Assembly (NCBI GenBank): GCA_025963385.1
Contig: JAOPUT010000006.1
Span: forward strand, 1-62,573
From: Mycobacterium sp.
GTDB lineage: Bacteria; Actinomycetota; Actinomycetes; Mycobacteriales; Mycobacteriaceae
Reading direction: 5' to 3'
DNA length: 62,573 nucleotides
Shown here: positions 52,571 to 61,037 of the stretch, piece after piece
Position numbering within the stretch: the first letter of the stretch is position 1
How the letters are laid out: the number at the start of each line of letters is the position of its first letter
Program-made: the position numbers and the translations under genes
The notes under the pieces: generated by a model
Database searches by the model: none
The model's input: the letters and a program-made list of their open reading frames with translations, nothing else
Told to the model about the DNA's origin: nothing

Positions 52571-54142
52571 GTGAACGTTCTGACCCTGCTGGACATGGCG
52601 GCAACGGGCATGCCCGACCGGGTCGGCGTCGGCCCACGACGACGGGCGACCGTGTCCAATCAAGCCGGACTGACCTACCCGGCCCTTCTCGACCGGGCCG
52701 CTCGTGGGGCCCGCCTGCTCGCGGCACGCGACGCCCAAGAGCTCGTCTACCTCGGAGTCAATACCGATGACTTCGCCGTAGCCCTGTTCGCCGCCGCCTG
52801 GGCCGGCATCCCGCTGGTCCCGCTCAATTATCGCCTCGGCCCCGACGCGCTGGAACGACTCCTCGCGCACCATCCAGACGCGGTGGTGCTCTCCGACCTG
52901 GACCCACCTACCCACGCCGACACGGTGACCATGGCGGAGTGGCAGGCGGCCTGTGCTGCCCCAGGCGATGAGTTCTCACCGTGGTCCGACGATGCCGACG
53001 CCGTGGCGGTGCTGCTCTACACCAGCGGCACCACCTCCGCGCCCAAGGCCGCGGTGCTGCGCCACCGCCACTTGATGTCCTACCTGCTCGGCAGCATCGA
53101 GTTCGGTGCCGCCGCAGAACACGACGCCGTGATCGTCAGCGTCCCGCCCTATCACATTGCCGGCGTCTCCAATCTGCTCAGCAACGTCTATGCCGGCCGG
53201 CGGGTGGTCTACCTGGAGACCTTCACCGCCCAGGGTTGGTTGGACTGCGTCCGAGCCGAGGCCATCACCCACGCGTTGCTGGTTCCGACCATGCTCGCCA
53301 AGATCGCCGACCATCTCGCGGGGGCGACTACTGCGGACGTGCCGACCCTGAAGTCGCTGGCCTACGGCGGCGCGAAGATGCCCGTCCCCGTGCTGGAGCG
53401 CGCGATTGGGCTGTTGCCCGAGGTGGGCTTCGTCAATGCCTACGGCTTGACCGAGACCAGCTCCACCATCGCCGTCCTCGGCCCCGATGATCACCGCGCC
53501 GCGCTGCACGGTGATCCGGTCGCCCGCGCCAGACTGGGCTCTGCCGGTCGACTCTTGCCCGGCATCGAGGTCCAGATCCGCGGTCCCCGGGGGGCGCTAC
53601 CCGCGGGCGCTGCCGGCGACATCCACGTCCGCGGCGAGCAGGTGTCCGGAGAGTATCGCGGCGCCGGCAGTCTGCTCGACGGCGACGGCTGGTTCGCCAC
53701 CCGTGATCGCGGCTGGGTTGACGAGGAGGGCTACCTGTTCGTCGAAGGGCGCACCGACGAGACCATCATCCGCGGCGGTGAGAACATCGCGCCTGCCGAG
53801 ATCGAGGACGTCCTGCTCGACCATCCCGCCGTCGCCGAGGCCACCGTGCTCGGCATTCCCGACGAGCACTGGGGTCAGGACATCGCGGCCGCAGTGGTGC
53901 TGCGGCCCGGCCACGACGTCGGAACCGAGGAGCTGCGCCACTGGGTGCGCAGCCGGCTGCGCGGCTCCAAGACGCCGGCGCTGCTCGTCATCCGCAACGC
54001 GCTGCCACAGACCTCCACTGGAAAGGTCCTGCGGCGCGAACTGCTCGCCGACCTGCTCGCCACGGAGTCGACGGCGGCATCCGCCCGGCCGGACCTGCCC
54101 CACCTCACCGATCCCATCACCGGAAGCGACAACGATGCCTGA
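52571..54142 (+). CDS. AMP-dependent acyl-CoA synthetase
   Basis: This 523-aa ligase starts at GTG 52571 (VNVLTLLDMAATG). Motifs: VLLYTSGTTSAPKAAVLRHR, NAYGLTETSSTIAVLG, RTDETIIRGGENIAPAEIED and the catalytic Lys in TSTGKVLRREL. One odd residue: GWFATRDRGWVDEEGY has TRD where ANL enzymes have TGD; the Asp that holds the ribose is kept. The thiolase starts inside its last codons (8-bp overlap). Confidence 0.88.
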   Translation: MNVLTLLDMAATGMPDRVGVGPRRRATVSNQAGLTYPALLDRAARGARLLAARDAQELVYLGVNTDDFAVALFAAAWAGIPLVPLNYRLGPDALERLLAHHPDAVVLSDLDPPTHADTVTMAEWQAACAAPGDEFSPWSDDADAVAVLLYTSGTTSAPKAAVLRHRHLMSYLLGSIEFGAAAEHDAVIVSVPPYHIAGVSNLLSNVYAGRRVVYLETFTAQGWLDCVRAEAITHALLVPTMLAKIADHLAGATTADVPTLKSLAYGGAKMPVPVLERAIGLLPEVGFVNAYGLTETSSTIAVLGPDDHRAALHGDPVARARLGSAGRLLPGIEVQIRGPRGALPAGAAGDIHVRGEQVSGEYRGAGSLLDGDGWFATRDRGWVDEEGYLFVEGRTDETIIRGGENIAPAEIEDVLLDHPAVAEATVLGIPDEHWGQDIAAAVVLRPGHDVGTEELRHWVRSRLRGSKTPALLVIRNALPQTSTGKVLRRELLADLLATESTAASARPDLPHLTDPITGSDNDA

Positions 54143-55295
54143 TGCGTTCATCCTCTCCGCCGCGCGAACACCGATCGGGCGGGCCCGCAAGGGACCTCTG
54201 ACCTCGGTGGATGCCTACCAGCTCGCCGAGGTCGCCGTGGGCGCGGCGGTACGGCGCTCCCAGGTCCCGGCCGCTGAACTCGACGACCTCTTCCTCGCCG
54301 AGTCCCTGCAGGGCGGCGGGGTGATCGGCCGCAACATCGCGATCCGCCTCGGCATGACCAATGTCCCGGGGGTGGCGATCAACCGGCACTGCGCCTCGGG
54401 CGCGACCGCCGTGCAATTGGCGGCCGCCACCATCATGGCCGGCATGGCCGACGCCATCGTCGCCGGAGGCACCGAGAGTGCGAGCACGATGCCCCGGCTC
54501 ACCAAGGTGTTGCCCGGTGAGCAGGAACCCAGCCGATGGTCACCGCAGAGTCATCCCGACGCCCCCGGGGTGCCCGCCTTCGACATGTCGGTCACGATCG
54601 GGGAGAACACCGCCCGGTTGCACCACGTCACCCGCGAGCAGGCCGACGCCTGGTCGCTGCGCTCGCAGCAGCGCGCACTCAACGCCATCGCCAATGGCTA
54701 CTTCGACGACGAAATCGTCGGCGTCCCGATTGGGAACGGCGAGGCGGTGTTCGACACCGACGAACACCCGCGCGAGACCACCCCCGAAGCGCTGGCCGGG
54801 CTCAAGGTCCTGCACCCCGAAATCCCCGGTGCCGTCGTCACCGCGGGAAACTCCGCGGGCGTCAACGATGCCGCTGCAGCGCTGGTGCTCGGCAGCTCCG
54901 ACTTCGCCGCCAGCCATGGACTGACACCGCTGGCCCGGATCCGAGGCTGGGCGTCGGTTGGCGTGGACGTCGCGCACACCGGGATGGCCCCGGTGACGGC
55001 GATCCCCCCGGCGCTCGAGCGCAGCGGTCTCACCCTGGACGACGTCGACCTCGTTGAGATCAACGAGGCATTCGCCACGATGGCCGTGGCCTGTACACGC
55101 GACCTCGGATTGGACGAGTCGATCGTGAACGTCAACGGCAGCGGGATCAGCCTCGGTCACCCGATCGCCGCGACCGGTGCCCGGCTGGTGGTGTCGATCG
55201 TCCACGAACTTGCCCGCCGCGACGCGCGGATCGGTGTGGTGACGATGTGCGCGGGGGGCGGGATGGGCTCCGCGCTGGTCCTCGAACGGATCTGA
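54135..55295 (+). CDS. Thiolase (acetyl-CoA acyltransferase)
   Basis: This 386-aa thiolase starts at the ATG at 54135, 8 bp inside the ligase. It has INRHCASGATAVQLAA with the nucleophilic Cys, NEAFATMAVAC, NVNGSGISLGHPIAATGARL with the catalytic His and VTMCAGGGMGSALVLE with the second Cys: a fully canonical active site. It would finish a beta-oxidation round begun by the acid activated by the upstream ligase. Convergent with the beta-propeller gene. Confidence 0.92.
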   Translation: MPDAFILSAARTPIGRARKGPLTSVDAYQLAEVAVGAAVRRSQVPAAELDDLFLAESLQGGGVIGRNIAIRLGMTNVPGVAINRHCASGATAVQLAAATIMAGMADAIVAGGTESASTMPRLTKVLPGEQEPSRWSPQSHPDAPGVPAFDMSVTIGENTARLHHVTREQADAWSLRSQQRALNAIANGYFDDEIVGVPIGNGEAVFDTDEHPRETTPEALAGLKVLHPEIPGAVVTAGNSAGVNDAAAALVLGSSDFAASHGLTPLARIRGWASVGVDVAHTGMAPVTAIPPALERSGLTLDDVDLVEINEAFATMAVACTRDLGLDESIVNVNGSGISLGHPIAATGARLVVSIVHELARRDARIGVVTMCAGGGMGSALVLERI

Positions 55296-55310
55296 GGGCG
55301 GCCCAGACGG

Positions 55311-56387
55311 TCAACGATGAATGGCGAGTTTGGTGTAGCGCCCGCCGAGCAGCCACTCCGAGACATAGAGGTTGCCATCGGCGTCGGCCGTGACGGCGTG
55401 CGGTGAGTTGAATCGGTCGTGCCGGGGCAGCTGAGGGGTCTCGGTGCGGCCGTCGTCGGCCAGTGCGTTGGGCCATCCCGGCCGGGTCGGCCACCCTTGC
55501 TCGGCGTCGGGATCCGGGTCGGCGCCGAGGTATCCGAGCAACTCGTCGTCGGGACTCAGGACGGCCAACCGCTGGTAGAGCTCGGCGACGACCAGCAACT
55601 GACCCCACTGCGCGAAGTCACTGGGGCTGTTCAAGAAGGTCTCACCAAAGGTCCGCAGGTATCGGCCCTTCAAGTCGTAGACCAGGACGCGCACGTTGAT
55701 GCGGTCGGCGATGTAGAGCTCCGGGGTCTTGTCGTTTCGGCGGTCTATGAAGATCGCGTGGGGGCACAGGAGCCGTCCAGTTCCTTCTTCGCCCGTCACT
55801 GTCGACAGGTGGTTTCCGTGCTTGTCGTAGCGGTGTACCAGACCGGATCCGTATCCGTCGGCGACCCAGATGTCGCCGGTTCCACCGAACCGCTCTTCGT
55901 CCACGGCGCAGCCGCAGGGACAATAGGGACCCATTGGGCCGGCCGGAATCGCCGGGTCCTGAACCGGGATCGCCAGCTCGGCGCGGATCTGCCCGTCCAG
56001 GGTCATCTTCACCACCCTTGGTTCCGCGGTCTGGCAGCGCACGCCCTTGCCGAACAGGGAAGCCCAGTCCGGGTCGCCGTCCCCAGCGCTGCAATCGAAG
56101 ACGAATCCAGGGTCGCTGACCCAGAGGAATTCCTCATCACCCTCGCGGACCAACGTGATGCCATGGCCTTCGGTTAGGTCGGTCTCCACCACCCGTAGCA
56201 GGTGACCGTCGGTATCGAACGCGACGAGTCGCCCGCCATGGAAGGCGATGACCTCCCCGCCATCGGTGGTGACGAGGGCGTTGTGCACCCAACACGACGC
56301 CGCGCCAGGGATGGCGGACAGGTCTGTCCAGCCGCCGACGACGTCGTAGGACGGGACGGGGCCGCTCTCGTCGATACCCGAGGACAC
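55311..56387 (-). CDS. NHL/six-bladed beta-propeller protein
   Basis: This 358-aa protein consists of repeated propeller blades: FLWVSDPGF, GDIWVADGYGSGLVHRYDKHG, ELYIADRINVRVLVYDLKGR and NLYVSEWLLGGRYTKLAI. They resemble the NHL-repeat and peptidyl-alpha-hydroxyglycine alpha-amidating lyase group. A PYCPCGCAV cluster with three Cys sits between blades. No signal peptide is seen, so it is probably cytosolic. Enzymatic activity (lactonase- or lyase-like) is possible but unproven. GTG start. Follows the gene at 56409 by 21 bp in the same direction. Confidence 0.72.
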   Translation of the reverse strand: MSSGIDESGPVPSYDVVGGWTDLSAIPGAASCWVHNALVTTDGGEVIAFHGGRLVAFDTDGHLLRVVETDLTEGHGITLVREGDEEFLWVSDPGFVFDCSAGDGDPDWASLFGKGVRCQTAEPRVVKMTLDGQIRAELAIPVQDPAIPAGPMGPYCPCGCAVDEERFGGTGDIWVADGYGSGLVHRYDKHGNHLSTVTGEEGTGRLLCPHAIFIDRRNDKTPELYIADRINVRVLVYDLKGRYLRTFGETFLNSPSDFAQWGQLLVVAELYQRLAVLSPDDELLGYLGADPDPDAEQGWPTRPGWPNALADDGRTETPQLPRHDRFNSPHAVTADADGNLYVSEWLLGGRYTKLAIHR

Positions 56388-56408
56388 GAGGGGTTGCCTT
56401 CCGATGTG

Positions 56409-57413
56409 CTAGCTGGTGACCGTGCTGCGGACTAATTGATTGCGGCTAGTGGGTGATGGCGAAAGCTGTTGGGGCTCATCGTCGTTGGTTCTGGACCACA
56501 TGCAGCCTGCCTCGTCCTCGAACTGGATGTGGACTCGGGGGGAGGCGTCGGGTCGCAGCTCATAGAGAGCCGACGCGTGTTGCCGCGGTCGCAACCAGGA
56601 TGGGAAGTCCAGCGCCGTGTGGGCCGCGAGAACGTTCATCGGCGTGGTCAGGAACGACCGCCGCCGGGCGAGTGCCGCCGGATCGACGTCGAGCATCGGC
56701 CCATGCTCTTGAGGCCACCGAGCAACTCTCAGCTTGGAGAAGACGTCGACCGTCGACTGTCTCGAGCGCACGGCACCACCGGTAACGAGGTCGCCTTCGG
56801 CGTCGACCGCCTGCACCGACACCGTCAGCCGGACGGCCAAGGAGGTGCCGTCATTTACAACGGTCACGCCCCAGATGTACGGGCCGAGCTGCGGCACCGG
56901 CGTCCGGCATGTAGTGACCTGGCGCTCCGGCATGGTCCAGTCGGCACCTGCCGTCAGTGCGCGCAGAATCGAAGAGCTCAAATCGTCGTTGAGCGCGCTG
57001 CGCATGCGGGACTCGACGTCACGGTCACCCTCCCCGAGGTACCGAGGACTAACTCCGAGGGCCCTCAGCTGGTGGGCCAGGTTCACTAGCGCGCCGTCCT
57101 CGCCAGAACACGTTCCGCCCGGCGGCGATTTGGCGATGAGCCAGACAAGCACCACCTTGCCGGCGCGCCTCGCGCGGAGCACTTCACCCAATATGTCGAC
57201 GCCGGTTTGCTTGGGGTCGAAGACGCCGACGACCACGTCACACGGATCGAGATCCTCGGCGCGTTGCGCCGCGCCGCGGAGGAGCACCATGCGGTGGCGT
57301 TGAGCGCTCGCAAGGTTCCATGCGTTCACCGCATCCCTGATCGCGGCGCCCAATGGACCGGCGTCGGCGGTGGGACCGATGACCACCACTTCTGCGACCT
57401 TCGCTGGGAACAT
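56409..57413 (-). CDS. Unknown protein with a Rossmann-like (DUF4062/TIR-like) N-terminal domain
   Basis: In this 334-aa protein, residues 1-110 read as alternating strands and helices: VAEVVVIGPTADAGPLGAAI, LDPCDVVVGVFDPKQTG, then GEVLRARRAGKVVLVWLIAK. This layout resembles the N-terminal nucleotide-fold domains of DUF4062 and TIR-like proteins found in STAND and defence genes, though the similarity is only structural by eye. Residues about 150-300 look like beta-rich domain(s), with WGVTVVNDGTSLAVRLTVSV. No membrane segment, no ATPase motif. ATG after GGGAG. Divergent from the P450 at 57598; function unknown. Confidence 0.55.
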   Translation of the reverse strand: MFPAKVAEVVVIGPTADAGPLGAAIRDAVNAWNLASAQRHRMVLLRGAAQRAEDLDPCDVVVGVFDPKQTGVDILGEVLRARRAGKVVLVWLIAKSPPGGTCSGEDGALVNLAHQLRALGVSPRYLGEGDRDVESRMRSALNDDLSSSILRALTAGADWTMPERQVTTCRTPVPQLGPYIWGVTVVNDGTSLAVRLTVSVQAVDAEGDLVTGGAVRSRQSTVDVFSKLRVARWPQEHGPMLDVDPAALARRRSFLTTPMNVLAAHTALDFPSWLRPRQHASALYELRPDASPRVHIQFEDEAGCMWSRTNDDEPQQLSPSPTSRNQLVRSTVTS

Positions 57414-57525
57414 GTCTCACTCCCATCGAGCCTTTGGCGCCACGACACGGACCATCTCACGTGCCGCTTTACTCTACCGATCCTTGCCCTCTACGCAAAT
57501 GCCATTCTACTATTACGCACATGTT

Positions 57526-57538
57526 GCTTGTAGCAAGC
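57526..57538. promoter_or_regulatory. GCTTG-TAG-CAAGC inverted repeat upstream of P450
   Basis: A perfect 5-bp inverted repeat with 3-nt centre lies 60 bp before the P450 start and in the shared promoter with 56409-57413. An AT-rich patch with TTCTAC (57505-57510) and TATTAC lies just upstream. Candidate operator or part of the promoter. Confidence 0.35.
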
Positions 57539-57597
57539 GCTCCCGCGCCCGCTACCCAATCAATCGACGCAGTTTTCGCCGAGCATCAGGAGAGACA

Positions 57598-58872
57598 TTG
57601 TCGCCCGCTGGAAGTGACCTGAAGTTCGAGCCATTCAAGCCGGGCCCGCACGACGCGTTGCCGGAAATTTACCGAGAGCTACGGGAACGGTTCCCCGTCT
57701 ATCAAACCGGCTCGAACATCTGGGTGATCTCGCGCTTCGACGACGTAAAAGCCGTGCAATCGAACCCCACGGTGTTCTCATCGCGTCCCAACCCCTACGA
57801 AGGCGACTCCGCGCCGCCCTCGGACGCGGAGATGAAACCCGAGGTCATCGAGCGCCTGATGGCCTTGGCCGCAGGGATTCCCGTCGACATGGAGGAAATG
57901 GCGTCCGCCAAGACGATCGCAGCCGCGGACCCGCCCCAGCACACCCGTATGCGCCGAATCGTGAGCAGGGGTTTCACACCCGCGCGCATCAAGGACATGT
58001 CCGCGGCGATCAACGGCATCGTCGACCGGTGCCTGGGCGGCATCGACCAAGAACCCAGTTTCGATGTCGTCGAGCGATTGGCCGTTCCGCTGCCGGTCGA
58101 GATGATTTGTCACATCCTGGGCATCGACCGCAGCGAGTACGGGCGAGCCAAGCGCTGGTCCGACGGCTTCGCCGCGGCCGCCGGCGGCGAGTTCAACAAC
58201 CCCGCCGAACGCGGTGAGCTGATGCTGGCCAACGTCAAGGAATTCAGCACCTACTTCGTGCCACTGATCGAGGCCCGCCGCAGGGAGCCGCGCAACGACT
58301 TGGTCAGCGCGATGGTGGCGGCGATCGACAACGAGTCGCTGAGCAACGTCGAAACCTTGATGGTAGCGATCACGATCATGGTCGCGGGCAACGAGACGTC
58401 GACGAACCTCATCGGCAACACCGTGGTCGAGTTGCTTGCCAACCCCAACCAACTCCAGCTATTGCTCGACGATCCGTCGCTGCTGCCCAGTGCGGTCGAT
58501 GAGGCGAATCGGTTGACCGCGCCGATCCAGTTTGCCTTTCGTGAGGCGACCGAGGCGACCGAGGTCGCGGGTACGACAATCCCGAAGGGGGCCATTCTCG
58601 CGCTCCACATGGCGGCTGCCAACCGCGATGATCGGCGTTTCGAGGACCCCGACCGATTCCTGATCACCCGCCCGGCGGCCAAGAACCTCTCCTTCGGTCA
58701 CGGCATCCATTTCTGCCTGGGCGCACACCTGGCCGGCCAGGAGGTGCGGGCCGCGGTCGGCGGATTGCTACCCCACCTCGACCACCTCGAGCTGACAGAC
58801 GCTGCCCTGCAACGCAATCCGTCAGCGCTGCTCAATGGGTGGCAACGGGTCGAACTGGCGTGGACCTCGTAG
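57598..58872 (+). CDS. Cytochrome P450
   Basis: This 424-aa P450 has PPQHTRMRRIVSRGFTPARI, the I-helix MVAGNETSTNLIGN (acid-alcohol pair ET), VDEANRLTAP (ExxR) and the heme loop FGHGIHFCLGAHLAG. The start is taken as TTG 57598 because AGGAG stands 5 nt upstream and the family's N-terminus fits. The frame is open further upstream through sequence that looks like leader DNA. Bacterial soluble class I type. No ferredoxin is adjacent; the ones at 50714 and 35155 could serve it. Confidence 0.92.
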   Translation: MSPAGSDLKFEPFKPGPHDALPEIYRELRERFPVYQTGSNIWVISRFDDVKAVQSNPTVFSSRPNPYEGDSAPPSDAEMKPEVIERLMALAAGIPVDMEEMASAKTIAAADPPQHTRMRRIVSRGFTPARIKDMSAAINGIVDRCLGGIDQEPSFDVVERLAVPLPVEMICHILGIDRSEYGRAKRWSDGFAAAAGGEFNNPAERGELMLANVKEFSTYFVPLIEARRREPRNDLVSAMVAAIDNESLSNVETLMVAITIMVAGNETSTNLIGNTVVELLANPNQLQLLLDDPSLLPSAVDEANRLTAPIQFAFREATEATEVAGTTIPKGAILALHMAAANRDDRRFEDPDRFLITRPAAKNLSFGHGIHFCLGAHLAGQEVRAAVGGLLPHLDHLELTDAALQRNPSALLNGWQRVELAWTS

Positions 58873-58928
58873 CACGGGGGCATCGCCAGCTGAATGCGCG
58901 AGCGGTTGTCGTTACGCGACACGCTAAT

Positions 58929-58949
58929 GGCCTTTGCGGCGCAAAGGCC
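58929..58949 (+). terminator. Strong hairpin after P450, probable terminator
   Basis: GGCCTTTGC and GCAAAGGCC form a perfect 9-bp stem with a GGC loop, 56 bp after the P450 stop and before the cyclase gene. No T-run follows, which is usual for mycobacterial intrinsic terminators. It could also be an attenuator of the downstream gene. Confidence 0.55.
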
Positions 58950-59107
58950 CTCCATGCCGCCGCCGGCAACGTTGCACGGTCCATCGCAGGGCTTTCGGAT
59001 GGGCGACAACGGTTGAGCGCATTGAGCGGTTGGCCCTCTGGCCCGCGTGCGAGCGTCGTGCGCGAGCCGGGTCCTCGTCGACCGGGTCACTCCAGAAAGT
59101 GACGTAG

Positions 59108-60610
59108 GTGGCGAGCAGGCGCGAAGTGGCCGTTCGGCTCGGAGCCAGCTACGCGGCCGGTTTGACGTCCGCCCACGTCCTCGCTGCCGGGGCCGTGTCG
59201 TTGGTGATCGTCTCACTCACCAGAACCGCGGGTGGGGATTCCGGACTGATCTCCACCCGCCGCAACCTCATCGCACTGTGTGTTCTGGTCACCATTTCGG
59301 CAACCGTTGGCGCGGTGGCGGGGGTGATGAACATGGTTCCATCCTTTCGGTGGTTCGCCGACGGCGTCGAGCCGACGGCCGCCCAACAGCGCTCGGCGAT
59401 GCGGATCGCACCCCGTCAAACTGCCGTCCAGTTCGGCATCTGGGCTGCCGGTGGCGCCGTGTTCGCGGGGGTCAACGTGGGTGCGGGCAGCGACGTCGCC
59501 TGCATCATCGGTACCGCGATTCTCTTCGGGGGCGCCGCCACCGCCTCCATGGGCTACCTGATCACGCAACGGACGTTGCGCCCGATCCTGGCGGCATCGA
59601 TGAAGTCCGCAATCCCGACTGCCGACATGCCGGGCGTCCTGGCCCGGGTGATGATTACGTGGATCTTGTTCAGTGCACTGCCCACCGCCGGGATCGCGCT
59701 GGTCGTCCTGTCGCGCTCGAATGGCTGGTTCGTGCCGAGGTCGGCTCCCATCGCCACGCCGATCTTGCTGTTGTCCGCGGTGTCACTTACCGCGGGATGT
59801 CGCGCGATGGTCTTGGTCGCACGCTCGATATCAGACCCCGTCCGCGACGTCATCGTCGCGATGACCGAGGTGGGGCACGGTCAGGGCGCCCCTCTCGTCG
59901 AGGTGTACGAACCATCCGAAATCGGCCGACTCCAGGTTGGTTTCAACCGGATGGTGGCCGGGCTGGAGGAGCGTGAACAACTGCGTGACCTGTTCGGACG
60001 TCACGTGGGTGCCGACGTCGCTCGGCAGGCACTTCAACAGGATGGCTCCTTGGCAGGGGAGGTTAGAGACGTCGCCATACTCTTCGTCGATCTGGTGGGA
60101 TCAACGGCGCTTGCTGCATCCCGGCCGCCAGAGCAGGTGGCGGAGATCCTGAACGGCTTCTTCGGCATCGTGGTTGCGGCCGTTCACCAACGGAACGGCC
60201 TGATCAACAAGTTCCAGGGCGACGCCGTTCTTGCGGTCTTCGGGGCACCCCTTGGCATCGAGGACCCCACATCGGCGGCGCTCGCCACGGCGCGCGCGCT
60301 GGGAACGCAACTGAAGAAACTGCCGATCGTGGACTTCGGCATCGGGGTGGCCGCCGGTGCAGTGTTCGCAGGCAACATCGGCGCGGAAAACCGCTACGAA
60401 TACACCGTTGTTGGAGACGCCGTCAACGAGGCAGCGCGCTTAGCCGATCTTGCCAAGGATCGCGACGGTAGGATCTTGGCATCCGGCGGTGCACTCGCTC
60501 ATGCCCGAGTAGCCGAAACCAAGCACTGGCTGATGCGGGGGGCGGTGTCACTGCGTGGCCGACCGGCGATCACCGAACTTGCAGAACCGGCGGTGAATCA
60601 TCCACCCTAG
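59108..60610 (+). CDS. Membrane class III adenylate cyclase with HAMP domain
   Basis: This 500-aa protein has about six transmembrane segments in residues 10-245 (for example ALCVLVTISATVGAVAGVMN and ILLLSAVSLTAGCRAMVLVA). A HAMP region follows (SDPVRDVIVAMTEVGHG ... EIGRLQVGFNRMVAGLEERE) and then a cyclase catalytic domain from about 320. Metal Asp residues in FVDLVGST and FQGDAVLAVFG, adenine-specifying Lys in NKFQGD, Asp in VVGDAVN and transition-state Asn/Arg in NEAARL are all present, so it is probably active. Same architecture as the M. tuberculosis Rv1318c-Rv1320c/Rv3645 cyclases. GTG start. Confidence 0.9.
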   Translation: MASRREVAVRLGASYAAGLTSAHVLAAGAVSLVIVSLTRTAGGDSGLISTRRNLIALCVLVTISATVGAVAGVMNMVPSFRWFADGVEPTAAQQRSAMRIAPRQTAVQFGIWAAGGAVFAGVNVGAGSDVACIIGTAILFGGAATASMGYLITQRTLRPILAASMKSAIPTADMPGVLARVMITWILFSALPTAGIALVVLSRSNGWFVPRSAPIATPILLLSAVSLTAGCRAMVLVARSISDPVRDVIVAMTEVGHGQGAPLVEVYEPSEIGRLQVGFNRMVAGLEEREQLRDLFGRHVGADVARQALQQDGSLAGEVRDVAILFVDLVGSTALAASRPPEQVAEILNGFFGIVVAAVHQRNGLINKFQGDAVLAVFGAPLGIEDPTSAALATARALGTQLKKLPIVDFGIGVAAGAVFAGNIGAENRYEYTVVGDAVNEAARLADLAKDRDGRILASGGALAHARVAETKHWLMRGAVSLRGRPAITELAEPAVNHPP

Positions 60611-60820
60611 CAGAGACATTCGATAGGCAACGGTACCCGACGACATGCTGGAAAGCGTTGCCGTCGGCGACGGTCGGGTGACGCGCGCCGCTTTCGTACG
60701 ACATTGAGCGGAGCCCTCGAGCCAGGGGCAAGGGCCGCGCAACGAGCGTCGTTGGTGCTGAACACCTGTCGGTAGGCCCACTCGGTATGCAGGGTGCGGT
60801 TGTAGCGCTCGACCTTGGGC
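60607..60820 (-). pseudogene. C-terminal remnant of an IS481-type (rve) transposase
   Basis: The minus strand reads PKVERYNRTLHTEWAYRQVF followed by STNDARCAALAP, the region around the final catalytic Glu of IS481-family DDE transposases (KVER.NRT...EWAY). A frame change near 60730 is needed to continue with PWLEGS. The rest of the transposase and both ends are missing. It abuts the end of the cyclase gene and lies about 220 bp from the IS1081-like element. Confidence 0.7.
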
Positions 60821-61037
60821 GGCGGGCTGAGCGCCGCTCGACGAAACTGCCTACCCACCAGGGTCTCAAACGTTGAGCAGGTCGCGCTAAAGGAGACCGA
60901 TCCCCCTAAGTAGGAGGTGAAGTCGTTTTGATGTCCATTTCTCAACTCAAATGTCCATCCGTGTCCAATTGGACATAAAAGTGAGAATTTAAGCACACTG
61001 TGATTCTTGTGCGCGTGTCGTAGCCGAGTGATTGAAG

